DNA of 64,000 nt, taken from positions 372,001 through 436,000 of the forward strand of contig JAESUZ010002613.1 in assembly GCA_017311185.1 (NCBI GenBank), given 5' to 3'. Positions within the stretch are counted from its first letter, which is position 1. Every line of letters begins with the position of its first letter. The DNA comes from Proteles cristata cristata (taxonomy: Eukaryota > Chordata > Mammalia > Carnivora > Hyaenidae). Below the pieces are notes generated by a model. That model was not told where the DNA came from, searched no databases, and saw only the letters and a list, made by a program, of their open reading frames with translations. The translations under genes were made by a program, and so were the position numbers. Positions 1-10,130 of this stretch are shown here, in pieces.

Positions 1-217
1 CTGTAGCATGATATATATTTCTCTATCCCCTTACTTTTAATCTGAAGGTTTCTTCCCATCTAAAATGAGTTTCTTGTAGACAGCATATAGATGGATTTTG
101 TTTTTTAATCCATTCTGCTACCCTATGTCTTTTGATTGGAGCATTCAGCCCATTTACATTCAGTGTTATTATTGAAATATGTGGGTTTAGAGTCTTTGTA
201 TCTTTTGCAGGGTTCAT
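1..217 (-). pseudogene. L1 ORF2 N-terminus (endonuclease start), nonsense mutation
   Basis: ORF2p supplies endonuclease and reverse transcriptase for L1 retrotransposition. Only the start of the apurinic-endonuclease domain is inside the window. The ATG is at 217-215. The motif ITLNVNGLN (residues about 17-25), with the metal-site Asn, and the CLQETH motif (about 46-51), with the catalytic Glu, are both intact. A TAG at 25-23 interrupts the frame after the residues KVRG, where L1 proteins usually carry Trp, so a single G-to-A change explains it. The frame stays open beyond the stop (RNIYHAT) to the window edge, so this is point decay and not a real end. Confidence 0.93.
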
Positions 218-263
218 GTTTGTGGTGGTGTCTCTGGAATCTTTGTTCCTTGCAACCTTTCCT

Positions 264-1156
264 TCAGAGCATCCCCCTCAGGATTTCTTGTAGGGCTGGC
301 TTCGTGGTGACAAATTCTTTCAATTTCTGTTTGTTTGGAAAGGTTTTTATCTCTCCTTCTATTTTGAATGACAGGCTTGCTGGATAGAGGATTCTTGGCT
401 GCATATTTTTACTGTTCATCACATTGAAGATCTCTTGCCATTCCTTTCTGGCCTGCCACGTTTCAGTAGATAGGTCTGTCACCACTCTGATGGGTTTCCC
501 TCTGTATGTGAGGGCCCTTTTCTCCCTAGCTGCTTTCAAAATTCTCTCTTTGTCCTTGTATTTTGCCATTTTTACGATGATATGTCGTGCAGAAGATCGA
601 CTCAAGTTACGTCTGAGGGGAGTCCTCTGAGCCTCTTGTATTTCCACATTGACTTCCTTCCCCAGGTCGGGGAAGTTCTCTGCTATAATTTGTTCCAGGA
701 CTCCTTCAGCACCTTTCCCTCTCTCTTCCTCTTCTGGGATTCCTATGATACGGATATTGTTGCGTTTGACTGTGTCGCTGAGCTCTCGAATTCTTCTTTC
801 CTGTTCCTGGATCAGTTTGTCTCTTTTTTTGTCAGCTTCTTGTTTTTCTATCATGGTGTCTTCTAAATCACTTATTCTCCTTTCTGCCTCTTCAATCCGT
901 GCATTGGAGGCCTCTAATTTATTATGTATCTCATTTATCGCATTTTTAATTCTTCATGCCTATTTTTATTTTCCATTCTGTCTGTAGCCATAGTTTCTTT
1001 GATGTCCCCTATGTTTTTTTCAAGCCCTGCTATTAATTTCACCATTATTATTCTAAAATCTTGTTCACTTATGCTGCTGATATCTGTTTTGAGCAGTTCA
1101 TTAGCTGTCATTTCTTCTTGGAGTTTCTTTGGAGGAGAGCTCTTTCGTTTCGTCAT
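264..1156 (-). pseudogene. L1 ORF1 (RNA-binding chaperone), one frameshift
   Basis: ORF1p is the L1 trimeric RNA-binding protein that packages L1 RNA. The first frame starts at ATG 1156-1154 (MTKRKSSPPKK...) and is open to about 935. The rest is in another frame, from about 950 down to a TGA ending at 264. Translation between the two frames is continuous in sense if one base is allowed around 940-950 (EELKM... followed by NAINEI), so this is a 1-nt indel in an A-rich run. Seen in order: a basic N-terminus, a charged heptad-like coiled coil (EASNARIEEAERRISDLED, then RDKLIQEQERRIREL), the RRM region (NNIRIIGIPEEEE ... ARHIIVKMAKYKDKERIL) and the C-terminal domain (YRGKPIRVVTDLS ... KPALQEILRGML). 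Total length of about 297 codons fits the family. Confidence 0.93.
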
Positions 1157-1954
1157 TTTAGTTAGCTTTCCGGCTCTTGTTGGTTTTAAAGATCTGTTAT
1201 GCTCTCTGTTTCTATGAGCACTGCTATATCCAAGAAGACTCTTTGACTTTCCAGGGCCTATCCTTTCAGAGGTTGTTTTTTGAATGGTATCCCTCGGTCA
1301 CTCTTGTTGGGACCTTAGTTATTTTATTTTCCTATTCGTAGTGATATTTGGGACTCTTCACCTTGTGTACTCTAGCTTGTTTCTTGAGGTAGCCCTGGAA
1401 AAGAAAACAGACAGACAAACACACAGGGAGCAGGAGCACACAAACGCACAGGCTGATTCAACTAACATGCAAAGCGAGAGGGAAAACGAAAAAGTTAATA
1501 GAAAAGACAGAGGAGGGAGGGCGAATAATAGGGAGCATAAAATACATAAAAGGGTGAAAAAGGGGAAAAGAAAAGGAAAAAAGAAGAAAACCAATGCACA
1601 AAGAACGGTTTAAAGCATATATCTGGATTTCCCAGCTACAGTTATATAGCCGTGTGTATGCAGTGCTGGTTGAAGAGCGTAGAGAAAAAGAGAGAAGGCA
1701 GGGCGAGACAAGGCAGATTTGGAAATAGAATGAACAGGCAGAAAGGATAAGAACCTTTTTTCAAAGAGGTAAAGGGTAGAATATGGTTGGATAGGTGAGT
1801 GAAGGATGCTGGAATTATCCAGAGAAACTATATAGTCTAATTACTCCTGAGAGAAATAGCTGAAAAGTCGGTAGGTGTAGAATTTACATTTACAGAATGG
1901 ACTTGTTGTGATTGTTTAAGCAAGCTGGCGACCAGAGTTAATCAGGTCAGTGTT

Positions 1955-2078
1955 TTGGGGAAAAAAGCGAGAAAAGAGAAAGAAGAAGAAGAAAAGAGAA
2001 AAGAAAGGGGAAAAAAAGAAAGAAGAAAAAAAGGAAAAAAAACAAAAAAAGGGAAAAAAAAGGAAAAAAAAGGGCGGA
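1955..2078. repeat. Homopurine tract inside L1 5'UTR
   Basis: About 120 bp of almost pure A and G on the plus strand (GAAGAAGAAGAAAAGAGAAAAG-like), so polypyrimidine in the L1 sense strand. Confidence 0.9.
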
Positions 2079-3065
2079 GGGCACCTCTCAGGCAGGGATG
2101 GGCGTCACGTGATCCGATGCCTCAGGCGGGAGTTCTGCCTTGGCGATTGTGGGGAGGAGAGTGACGGTGCTCCAGTCCCTTCTTGAACCCTGTGCTGCAG
2201 CTCGCATTTTTTTTTTTTTTTTGGCGTGTCAACTCCCCGTTCTGGGGACGCAGCCGAAGTTGGTTGCACTCTTCAACCCAGGCCAGTTCCAATCTCCAAA
2301 TCCCAGCCCGCGCCCCGCTGAAGTTGCCTTAGACACAGCTTCCCAGACAACCCCCTTGGGCTATTCCAGGCTCCCTGCTGAGCTCTGGGGGCGGAGTCAG
2401 GATCGCTGCTTCCTTCTCTGGGTCAGGCTGGCGCGCATGCGCGGGGGCTTGCCTGCCGGGTCCGCGTAGCCTGAGCCTGCTGGAGTGAGGAAAACCGGGT
2501 CTCTCTATGGCTCGTCACCCGAAACACGAACTCACAGGCAAATTTCCCAGTTTTTAGCTCTTTGCCTTCCCTCTCGAGTTCCAGCCAGCCAGGAGCGCGG
2601 ACGCCCGGTGTCTGCGTGGCTCTTTCAGGGGTCCCAGCCGCCCTGGAGCTACAATGGCGGCAGGCGAGCCGCCGCTCTGAAATGCAACCTCCAGGAGCAG
2701 CACAAAGAAGCAGTTTGTGTGCTCAGCCTCCCCCAGGACCAGTTGTCGCGAGGGGACCTGGTGTGCAGGTATTTGGCAAGTACGGTCTTTCTATGCACCG
2801 AGCGGAGATTTTTCTGTCTCGGACTCTCTCCTTTTCCCCTCTCACTCCCCGTAGAGGGTAGAGGGGGATCGCCTCCCACCCTGGAGGCTCCGATCCCGGC
2901 CCGATTTTACCTTCCCCGGTTCGCACTCACGTTAGAAGGCTTTCTCAGTGGATTCTGCGTCCTTTTTCTCCCAGTCTCTCAGGTTTTGTAAGGTTTCCAA
3001 TGGCTTCAGATCTTTTCTGTGTGATGTATGGGCGCGAGTGCAGGTACGGAGCTCCTTACTTCTCC

Positions 3066-3074
3066 GCCATCTTG
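3066..3074 (-). promoter_or_regulatory. YY1 site at L1 5' end
   Basis: Minus strand CAAGATGGC followed by GGAG. This matches the YY1 motif that positions transcription start in human L1. It lies about 10 bp inside the element's 5' boundary, as expected. Confidence 0.75.
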
Positions 3075-3084
3075 TCCCCCCTCC

Positions 3085-3514
3085 CTAAATGTTTTTATTT
3101 ACAGATGCATCTAATTTCATTTACTCCTGAAACCCGACAAATATTCAGCAGAGACTTTTTTCTTTCCTAATAACAAAACCATTCAAGTACAGGGAAAGAG
3201 GAGAGAAGATAATGGTGTCAAATTTTGGAAGCTTGGGAAACAGATGAGCAAGTAGTAACTGACAGCAGACTCTAGAAATCTGAATCCTAAACCAGATGCA
3301 GGAAAAGCTGAGTGTGCGGCTGACTGAAACCAGAGAGTCCTCACCAGGCCCAGGAATGGCTCACTCGCGGAGCAGAGGGACAGGATGTAAAAATAAAGAA
3401 AACAGTGAAAGCTGCTTGAAAAGAAGTTAAATCCCTAGGTCCTTCTCCTCACTGACAGAATTCTGGAGGTTTAGACACTAGAGAGCATAAAACAGAAATG
3501 TCTACTATTTGTTT
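3085..3514. other. No gene seen; AT-rich intergenic or intronic sequence
   Basis: No splice-flanked open frame, RNA gene or recognisable young repeat. The right part may be a diverged continuation of the L1M 3' end seen at 3784-3925. Confidence 0.5.
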
Positions 3515-3530
3515 TAAAATAATCTAGGGG

Positions 3531-3767
3531 TGGGGTGCCTGGGTGGCTTAGTCGGTTAAGCGTCCGACTTTCGCTCAGGTCATGATCTCGCGGTTCCTGG
3601 GTTCGGGCCCCGCGTCGGGCTCTGTGCTGACTGCCAGCTCAGAGCCTGGAGCCTGTTTGTCTGTGACTCCCTTTCTCTCTGACCCTCCCCTGCTCACGCT
3701 CTCTCTCTCTCTCTCTCTCTCTCCTAGAAATAAATAAAACATTAAAAAAAAATAAAAATAAATAAAA
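3531..3767 (+). mobile_element. Can-SINE (felid type), young
   Basis: Complete tRNA-Lys-related head, CT-rich body and A-rich tail. It is flanked by a perfect 16-bp target duplication TAAAATAATCTAGGGG at 3515-3530 and 3768-3783. It carries the subgroup marker GTCCGACTTTCGCT, shared with the copies at 4605, 38913 (minus) and 45993. It is inserted in an old LINE 3' region. Confidence 0.96.
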
Positions 3768-3783
3768 TAAAATAATCTAGGGG

Positions 3784-3925
3784 AAAGGGTTGAGGGGGAC
3801 ACAGATTAAACAAAGATGTCCATGTACTGATCACTGGTGAAGCGGGGTGACATGAACATGAGGATTCATTGAACTATCTTCTCCACTTTGTAGTCTTTGG
3901 AATTTTCCATAATAAAAAGTAAGAG
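3784..3925 (+). mobile_element. Ancient L1M-type 3' end
   Basis: GATTAAACAAAGATGTCC ... GGATTCATTGAACTATCTTCTCCAC ... AATTTTCCATAATAAAAAGT resembles the 3'UTR end of old mammalian L1 (L1M/L1ME) elements. Subfamily not resolved. Confidence 0.6.
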
Positions 3926-4220
3926 TGGCTCTGGTCCAGGAGAACCTAGCATGGTGAAAGGGGAACATAAAAAAGACAAGGGCACTATGGCTGCTGAAGG
4001 TGAAATACAACAGATTTTCCTAGTTCCTCTCCTCTAGAGATTTCCCTTTTCCCTCTCCAGGCAAAGAAATGGGGAAGACCCTCCTCCCTCCTCCCCGGTA
4101 AATGCAACCACAGAAACACCTGAAGATGAAGCCTCTGGGGCTCCCAACAATCACCCCACCCAGATCACACTACAGTGAGGCCAGCAGTTAATGATCTCCA
4201 TCCCATACTTGGTCTGATGG
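3926..4220. other. No gene seen
   Basis: Short segment of unclassified sequence between LINE relics; no open frame or RNA gene. Confidence 0.4.
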
Positions 4221-4387
4221 CTTTTTCGTTTTTGGACAGCTTTATATAACTCACATTCTCAATCTGCCCTTTTAAATGTAGTGTACAAATCAAATGATTT
4301 TTAGTATATTCACAGAGTTGTACAAGCATCACCGCTGGGATGGTTTATTAAGACATAATATTAAGCTTTATTGTTATAACTCCCTCA

Positions 4388-4831
4388 GGGAGCCTGGGTG
4401 GCTCAGTCGGTTAAGCGTCTGACTTCGGCTCAGGTCATGATCTCACGGTTCATGGGTTCGAGCCCCGCGTCAGGCTCTGTGGTGAAAGCTAGCTCAGAGC
4501 CTGGAGCCTGCTTCAGATTCTGTCTCCCTCTCTCTCTTCACCCTCCCTGCTCACACTGTCTCTCTCTCAGAAATAAATAAAACATTAAAAAAAAATGCTT
4601 AGAGAGGCGCCTGGGTGGCTTAGTCGGTTAAGCGTCCGACTTTCGCTTGGGTCATGATCTCGCGGTTCGTGGGTTCGAGCCCTGCATCGGGCTCTGTGCT
4701 GGCTGCCAGCTCGGAGCCTGGAGCCTGTTTCAGTCTGTCACTCCCTCTCTCTCTGACCCTCCCCTGCTCACACTGTCGCTCTCTCTCTCCTAGAAATAAA
4801 TAAAAAAAAAACATAAAAAAAAATTTTAAAA
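4388..4831 (+). mobile_element. Can-SINE host copy, interrupted by a second SINE
   Basis: A felid-type SINE whose 12-bp target duplication ATAACTCCCTCA lies at 4376-4387 and 4846-4857. The flanks therefore enclose both this element and a younger SINE inserted in its A-rich tail. Head and CT-rich body are intact at 4388-4590. Confidence 0.92.
4605..4828 (+). mobile_element. Can-SINE nested in the tail of another SINE
   Basis: Flanked by AAAAATGCTTAGAGAG (4591-4606, overlapping the first bases of the element) and AAAAATGCTTAGAAAG (4830-4845). It carries the GTCCGACTTTCGCT subgroup marker. Same orientation as the host SINE. Confidence 0.92.
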
Positions 4832-4867
4832 AAATGCTTAGAAAGATAACTCCCTCAATTAACTCTT

Positions 4868-5076
4868 ATTTTTTAAAAAAATTTTTTAATGTTTATTATT
4901 GAGAGACAGAGCATGAGTATGGGAGGGGCAGAGAGAAGGGGAAACACAGAATCTGAAACAAGGTCCAGGCTCTGAACTGTCAGCATAGAGCCCCATGTGG
5001 GGCTCAAATCACAAACCACAAGATCGTGATCTGGGCGGAAGTTGGATGCTTAACTGACTGAGCCACCCAGGCACCC
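4868..5076 (-). mobile_element. Can-SINE, antisense
   Basis: Flanks CTCAATTAACTCTT (4854-4867) and CTCAATTCACTCTT (5077-5090), 13 of 14 matching. It is inserted 11 bp after the tail of the preceding nested pair; its target duplication overlaps that of the host SINE. Confidence 0.93.
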
Positions 5077-5409
5077 CTCAATTCACTCTTTTAAAGTGTA
5101 CAATTCAGTGGTTTTAGTATAGTCGCAGAGTTGTATAACCACCACCATGATCAGTTTTAGAACATCTCATGACCCCAAAGAAAGCCTTATACCTATCAGC
5201 AATCACTCCATCCATAACCCCATCCCCCCACTCTCCAGCCACAGGCAACTACTAATCTATTGTCTGTCTTTATAGATTGGCCTATTCCGGACATTTCATA
5301 TAAATGAAATCATACTTTATGTGGTATTTTGAGAGTGGCTTCCTTCACTTACCATGCCAAGGTCTCGACAGTTTTTTTTATCCCCAGCTCGCCTTGCCCC
5401 CACCCTTAA

Positions 5410-6290
5410 TGAGACCACACAGCCAAGTATCACATTCAGAGTGATATGTTGGAAAAGCCTCTGATAAAGATACAGACAACAGCAGACACAAAAAAGCAAC
5501 CGGAAGGAAACAGATACTATGTGAGGCAGGGAACAAGGTGGGAGGGAAATACCATTAATATTCTCACAAAAATGAAATAAAATTGCAGTCATGAAATGAA
5601 AATAGGATGCTATATAAAGGAAACACCAAGAAGACAAAAAAGAGCTTTTGGAAATTGACAACTTAATAGCAGAAATTTTTAAAAATCTCAATAAAAGGAC
5701 TGAAAGATTAAGTTCACAAAATCTTTTGGAGAGGAGAATCACAAGACAAAGGTATGGAAAACAGGAGAAGTTAATAATATTCTAGAGGATCAGTATAGGA
5801 GGTCCAATATCTGATTAAGAGAAATTCCCAAGAGCAGAAAAAAAGAATAAAAAATTATAACAACATAATTCAATAAAACTTTGAAGAACTAAGGGGTGCA
5901 GGTTGCCAGATCCAACGGGCCCAGCACACAAAACACAGTGTGAAGTTTCTCTGAAATTTCAGAAAACTTCAGACAAAGAGAAGATTGTATAAGTTGTCAG
6001 TAAGGAGAAAAATCAAACAAACAGGCTATATACAAAGAATCAGAAATTCAAATGCTTTCAACTGCTCAACAGCATCAATAAAAACAAGTCAATACTTTCC
6101 AAAATTCTGAAAGAAAATTATTTCCAACCTAACTATCTATCAACTATGAGAATAGAACAGAAGTATTTTCAGATATACAAGATCTTGGAAATTCACATTC
6201 CATTCCCCTAAGGATTCCATTCCTGAAGGATGTCCTTCACCAAATGGTATATGAGAAACAGAGAACTGAGTAGAGACAGTCATCACAGAC
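5410..6290 (+). mobile_element. HAL1-like / old L1 ORF1-region relic
   Basis: Wording such as AAAGCCTCTGATAAAGAT, TCCAAAATTCTGAAAGAAAA, TTTCCAACCTAACTATCTATCAA and GAACAGAAGTATTTTCAGAT follows the pattern of HAL1 (half-L1) elements derived from ORF1. Many indels; no usable frame remains. Confidence 0.55.
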
Positions 6291-6399
6291 CCCAAAATGA
6301 CTACCACATGAAGAAGCCAACCAGATGGGAGAAGAAAAACTCATGGGACAGACACAGTAAAGACGGCCATCACCAAAATCCCCACTGCCATTAAACCCT

Positions 6400-6714
6400 C
6401 TTTGGAATTGTTGATCTAAATATTTTCAGTATTTGATCATAAAATTTTCAAACATACTGAAAAGTAGGCCCATGATACTCATCACTGATTTAACATATGA
6501 ACACTTTGGCTTTTTTCTATGGTTTCTTTGTTTAAATGTTTTAAAATAAATTCCACATCATATCATTTCATCTCTATGCATTTCAGAACCCACCTCTATG
6601 TTACCCATTCTCTAACATCACAGTACTATTATCATACCTAGAAAAATGAAGTGACCCCTTGATATCAGTCCATAATAAAATTTCCCCAATATTGCAACAA
6701 TCCTCTTTTACAAT
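6400..6714 (-). mobile_element. Ancient L1M/L1ME 3'UTR fragment
   Basis: AAAATTTTCAAACATACTGAAAAG and the following AT-rich text resemble the antisense 3'UTR of L1ME-class elements. The call rests on general resemblance. Confidence 0.45.
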
Positions 6715-6719
6715 TAGAT

Positions 6720-7130
6720 TGTTACGGGTGGGATCATGTCTCCTCTGACCCCCAAATGTATATGTTGAAGGCCTAAGATTCGGAGCCTCAGAACGTGACT
6801 CCAATTGGAGATAGGGCCTTTAAAGGGGTAACTTCATTAAAATGAGGCCTTTAGGGTGGCCCCTAATCCAATAATGACTGATGTGCTTGTAAGAAAAAAA
6901 CAGATTAGGACATGTGGAGAGACACTGGGGCCACGTGCATGCAGACGGGTAACTATGTGAAGAGGGAGGAAGAGAGTAACCATCTCTAAACCAAAGAGAG
7001 AGGCCTCGGGGAAAATCAACCTGCCAGCACCTTAATCACTGCCTCCAGCAATGTGAAAAATAAAAACTTCTGTTGTTTAAACTATGCAGTATGTGGTATT
7101 TTGTTATGGCAGCTATAGCAAACTAAAACA
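6720..7130 (+). mobile_element. MaLR-type solo LTR (MLT1/MST-like)
   Basis: About 411 bp beginning TGTTACGGGT and ending AACTAAAACA, so TG...CA termini. Internal landmarks are CCCCCAAATGTATATGTTGAA, GGAGATAGGGCCTTTAAAG, GGCCCCTAATCCAATAATGACTG and the polyadenylation region AATAAAAACTTCTGTTGTTTAA. Flanks TAGAT (6715-6719) and TAGAC (7131-7135) fit a 5-bp duplication. No internal retroviral sequence is attached, so it is a solo LTR left by recombination. Confidence 0.85.
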
Positions 7131-7135
7131 TAGAC

Positions 7136-8585
7136 TTTGAATAAAAAAAAGATTCATAAATTACATTGATTATAATTTTTAAGTCACATTATCATTTTTT
7201 TCCTGCCACTGATGTTGCAAACGTCAAATCAGTTGTCCAACGGTCAGTATTTATCTATTTGCTTCCTTGGCATAAAATTTAATTTCTTCCATCTTTCTGA
7301 TAAATCAAAGTTAGCTTTAGAGACTTGATTAGATTTAGGGGTCAATTTTAGGTAAGAAAATACCATGGATGGTACTGCATATTGTCTTTTTAACCTGGCA
7401 AAGGATGATAGGTAAACTTGGACCAGACCTCTGATTCCATTTGCCTTGACCTTGTGCTAATGAAACGCCTGCTCATGTCCTCCATGCTGTCTGTTTGGGT
7501 TAGCTGATGGCATTCACTATATCCCACAGAAAAGCTTTGCTCCAACCTAATCCCTGAGAGCTGGAGGTAGGCCACAGAGAAATGAGAGATTAAAAAAGAT
7601 AGAATATTCTGCTCTGTGACCATATCCCACCAGATGTCCAGTGCCTGACCCACACTATAGCCCCATCAGATGCCCTGATAATGGTGGGCTTTAAATTTCC
7701 TAGGATTCACTTATAACCTTGCCAACCAACTTCCCCATCAGGACCTTTTGTAACCCCTAGGAAAGCTAAAGCCAAATTATGAACCCAAATCAGCTTATTT
7801 TTAGACCTAATAGTGGCACTATTGCCCTTTTCTTACAAAACTTGCCAGATTGGTACTTGCTTCTTGTTTTAAAAATCGAACCAATATACAGTTTAGTAAT
7901 ACAAACGTGTGGCTAAACCATTTATAAAGTAAGGGAATGATCAACACAAAATTCAGGATAATCACTGCCTGTGGTGAGAAGAGAAGGGGACATGATTTGG
8001 GGGTGGAAGGTATATAAGCAGACTCTAGGGTACCAATAACATTCAATTTTACAGACTGAATGGCAGATGTACAATTTTCAGTTTATTCTTCTAAGAACTG
8101 TAACCCTATATTTGGAATACTTTTTGGTGTATATGATATGTTCCATATTAATTTTTTGTGAGCAGTCCACTGTGGCTATAACACAAGGTTTGAGAATCAT
8201 GGAGAAAAGACTGGAAATAGGGTTTTACTATGAGAGCAAATGGCAGCCTCAGTGCTGCTCTCTTGGGAGTGAAGGGACATTTATACCCAAAATCAATTAA
8301 ATGGCCTTCTCACTATCTATCAAGAATGACAGGAACAATCCTGTTTTTCTTCCTACTAAGTTACCTAGTGATGAAATATCTGACATTGTGAGCGTCTCAC
8401 TGGGAAACATTAATAATATGGTTTTGATGTATTTTTCCAGTGAAAGAAGATTCAGCGTGCCCTAGGGAACACATTTGCCTCAACGTCTTAGATGACACAA
8501 AGCTGGGAGGGATGTAGAACGAATGTTTTAGATGACAGAACTGGGATATATCTTGGTGAGCTGGAGTGACAGGTCAAACCTAGCG
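7136..8585. other. No gene seen
   Basis: AT-rich unique-looking sequence without open frames above chance length, splice-flanked exons or recognisable repeats. Confidence 0.45.
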
Positions 8586-8589
8586 CACT

Positions 8590-8740
8590 TTATAACAACA
8601 TCCACCACTTACTGAGAACATATGATATGCCACAAGCTTTACATAATTTATCCCGCGGAAGCAAGTTGACTGAGATCACAGAGCAAGTCAGTAGCAGAGT
8701 CATCATTTGAACCTATACTTTCAGATTCAAATTCTAATCT
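8590..8740 (-). mobile_element. MIR
   Basis: CACTTACTGAGAACATATGAT ... GATCACAGAGCAAGTCAGTAGCAGAGTCA ... TTTGAACC follows the antisense MIR core and tRNA-end pattern. Confidence 0.75.
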
Positions 8741-9680
8741 CAAGTGAGATTTCTTTAACTACCAGAAATTAACTCTTGAAAATGGAGTCTTCTCTACTTC
8801 AGTCTGTCACCCTCAGAGAACTGCCACCCAACCCCCATCCCCTTGGGCATATAAGGGTATAAGCACCTCAGAAAATGATTAGATCAGACTGACTTCATTC
8901 ATTGATGTAACATTTAGGGACTCTCTGACAGCTGCCAGGAAACCTCTATCTGCCCTGAAAAGCAAGTCTGTCATCAAGGGTAAGCTGTAAGAGGATTCTC
9001 TCTGCTACCCATTCCCAGCTGGGCTATGTCTGCTTTCCCGTCTGCATTTAAGAGTTTCTAACACTCAAGCTCTGTAGCTATAGACAGAGGGCTCCTATCA
9101 CAAAGATTGCTGAACAAGACCCCTTAGTCAGCCTGTTCTCTACCTTCAATTTTCCTCTCGTCCTCAGGGCCACTGTGATTTGATGGGTGTGGGTAGCCGA
9201 GAGAACAGTACACCCACCTCCAGCACATAGTCATATCCAATGAGCAATCCCGAAAGACAGCCAGAGAATTTTAATGAAAACCAGAAAACTCCTGGCCACT
9301 ATGTCCAACTGCAGTCCAGGCCCAAGGCCCCTCCCCCTGCAGCTAAGAATCCCTGAGCCAGTTTCACCCCCACGAGCAGGGAGGAAAATCCATTCTGCAT
9401 TCAGCAACATCTTCCAAGGTAGTCACTTTCCAGGGTCATTTAGGTGAGAGGCAAGGCACAAGTTGATTTTAGGAGGACCCAGGGACCCTGAGAAGCACAG
9501 GGTACAGCAGCAGCAGATCTGAGCCAAAAGATTATGAAACAGTCTATTAAAAAAAAAAAAAAAAGCCTTTCCTTCTGCCAAAGCTGTCTGAACACAGCTG
9601 CATACAAGGCTAGTGAGGAATCTTAACAAGCTTAAAGGGACCGTATTTCAGATACTTGAGAACCAAAGGTGGAAGAAATG
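8741..9680. other. No gene seen
   Basis: Moderate GC, a poly(A) run at 9548-9564, no convincing exon or repeat. Confidence 0.45.
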
Positions 9681-9683
9681 AGT

Positions 9684-9850
9684 ATTTTGAGCACTTACTA
9701 TGTGTCAGGTACTCTGAGGTCATTCAACCTTCACTATAAGGTGGGAATTATAAACTTCATGTGACAGATAAAAACACTGACTGAGAGGTTAGATAAGTTG
9801 TCCCAGGCACATAGCTGGCAAAGAGAGAATCAAGGCCCAAAGTTCAATAT
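9684..9850 (-). mobile_element. MIR
   Basis: GAGCACTTACTATGTGTCAGGTACTCTGAGGTCATT then GAGAGGTTAGATAAGTTGTCCCAGGCACATAGCTGG, antisense MIR. Confidence 0.85.
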
Positions 9851-9914
9851 GGGTGAGGCTCATCAGGAACAAACTCAAAATTCCAACCTGTCCCGGCTAA
9901 TAAAGAGAAAGATC

Positions 9915-10130
9915 ATTCACTGAACATTGGCTATGTGCCTGGAACAAAACTAAGATTTTTGCATGTACTGTATGACCTGATCCTCACAGTGACCAGATAA
10001 GATAGGGAGTCCTTATTATCCCTGCTTTAGGTGAGAAGCTAATGCGAGATGTTAAGTCACTCAGCCAAGGTCAAGACATTGCCGGGATGCGAATCTAGGT
10101 CTATCTAATTCTAGAGCCTCATGTTAAAAT
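9915..10130 (-). mobile_element. MIR
   Basis: GAACATTGGCTATGTGCCTGG ... GTTAAGTCACTCAGCCAAGGTCA ... GGGATGCGAATCTAGGTCTA, antisense MIR; second of three adjacent antisense MIRs. Confidence 0.8.

Larger units (their letters stand above)
1..3084 (-). mobile_element. L1 LINE, 5' part, runs off left edge
   Basis: On the minus strand this reads 5'UTR (about 3084-1157), ORF1 (1156-264, frameshifted), a 46-bp inter-ORF spacer (263-218) and the start of ORF2 (217 to the window edge). The 5' tip reads GGGGACAAGATGGCGGAGAAG, the usual start of mammalian L1s. The 5' end is therefore complete, which is uncommon because most L1 copies are 5'-truncated. ORF1 has one frameshift and ORF2 an early nonsense codon, so the copy cannot make its own full proteins. 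The 3' end and target-site duplication lie outside the window. The reading frames are well preserved, so the insertion is probably young to middle-aged within the carnivore lineage. Confidence 0.95.
1157..3084 (-). promoter_or_regulatory. L1 5'UTR / internal Pol II promoter, CpG-rich
   Basis: About 1.9 kb upstream of ORF1. The distal kilobase (about 2080-3080) is GC- and CpG-rich; 1400-2080 is purine-rich on the plus strand. In L1s the internal promoter lies in this region. CpG content is still high, which suggests limited methylation-driven decay. Plus-strand open frames here are antisense to the UTR and not conserved genes that I recognise. Confidence 0.8.
4222..5350 (-). mobile_element. 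Ancient L1M 3'UTR, split by three SINEs
   Basis: Fragments 4222-4375 and 5091-5350 carry the antisense signature of the old L1 3'UTR (AATTCAGTGGTTTTAGTAT; CCACAGGCAACTACTAATCT; GGACATTTCATATAAATG). The left fragment repeats part of the right one (AGTATATTCACAGAGTTGTA versus AGTATAGTCGCAGAGTTGTA), so two overlapping LINE ends or a duplication are present. Can-SINEs at 4388, 4605 and 4868 interrupt it. Confidence 0.7.

Noticed and set aside
2485..2991. 168-codon plus-strand open frame in the L1 5'UTR
   Set aside because: It starts at GTG, contains no ATG, and lies antisense in a CpG-rich UTR where stops are rare. No recognised domain.
4388..4460. tRNA-Lys-like sequences at SINE heads
   Set aside because: A and B boxes are present, but each is followed by the SINE body and A-tail and flanked by target duplications; these are retroposons, not tRNA genes.
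6720..7130. Possible retroviral genes next to the LTR-type elements
   Set aside because: The three MaLR-type LTRs are solo; no gag, pol or env-like text was found beside any of them.
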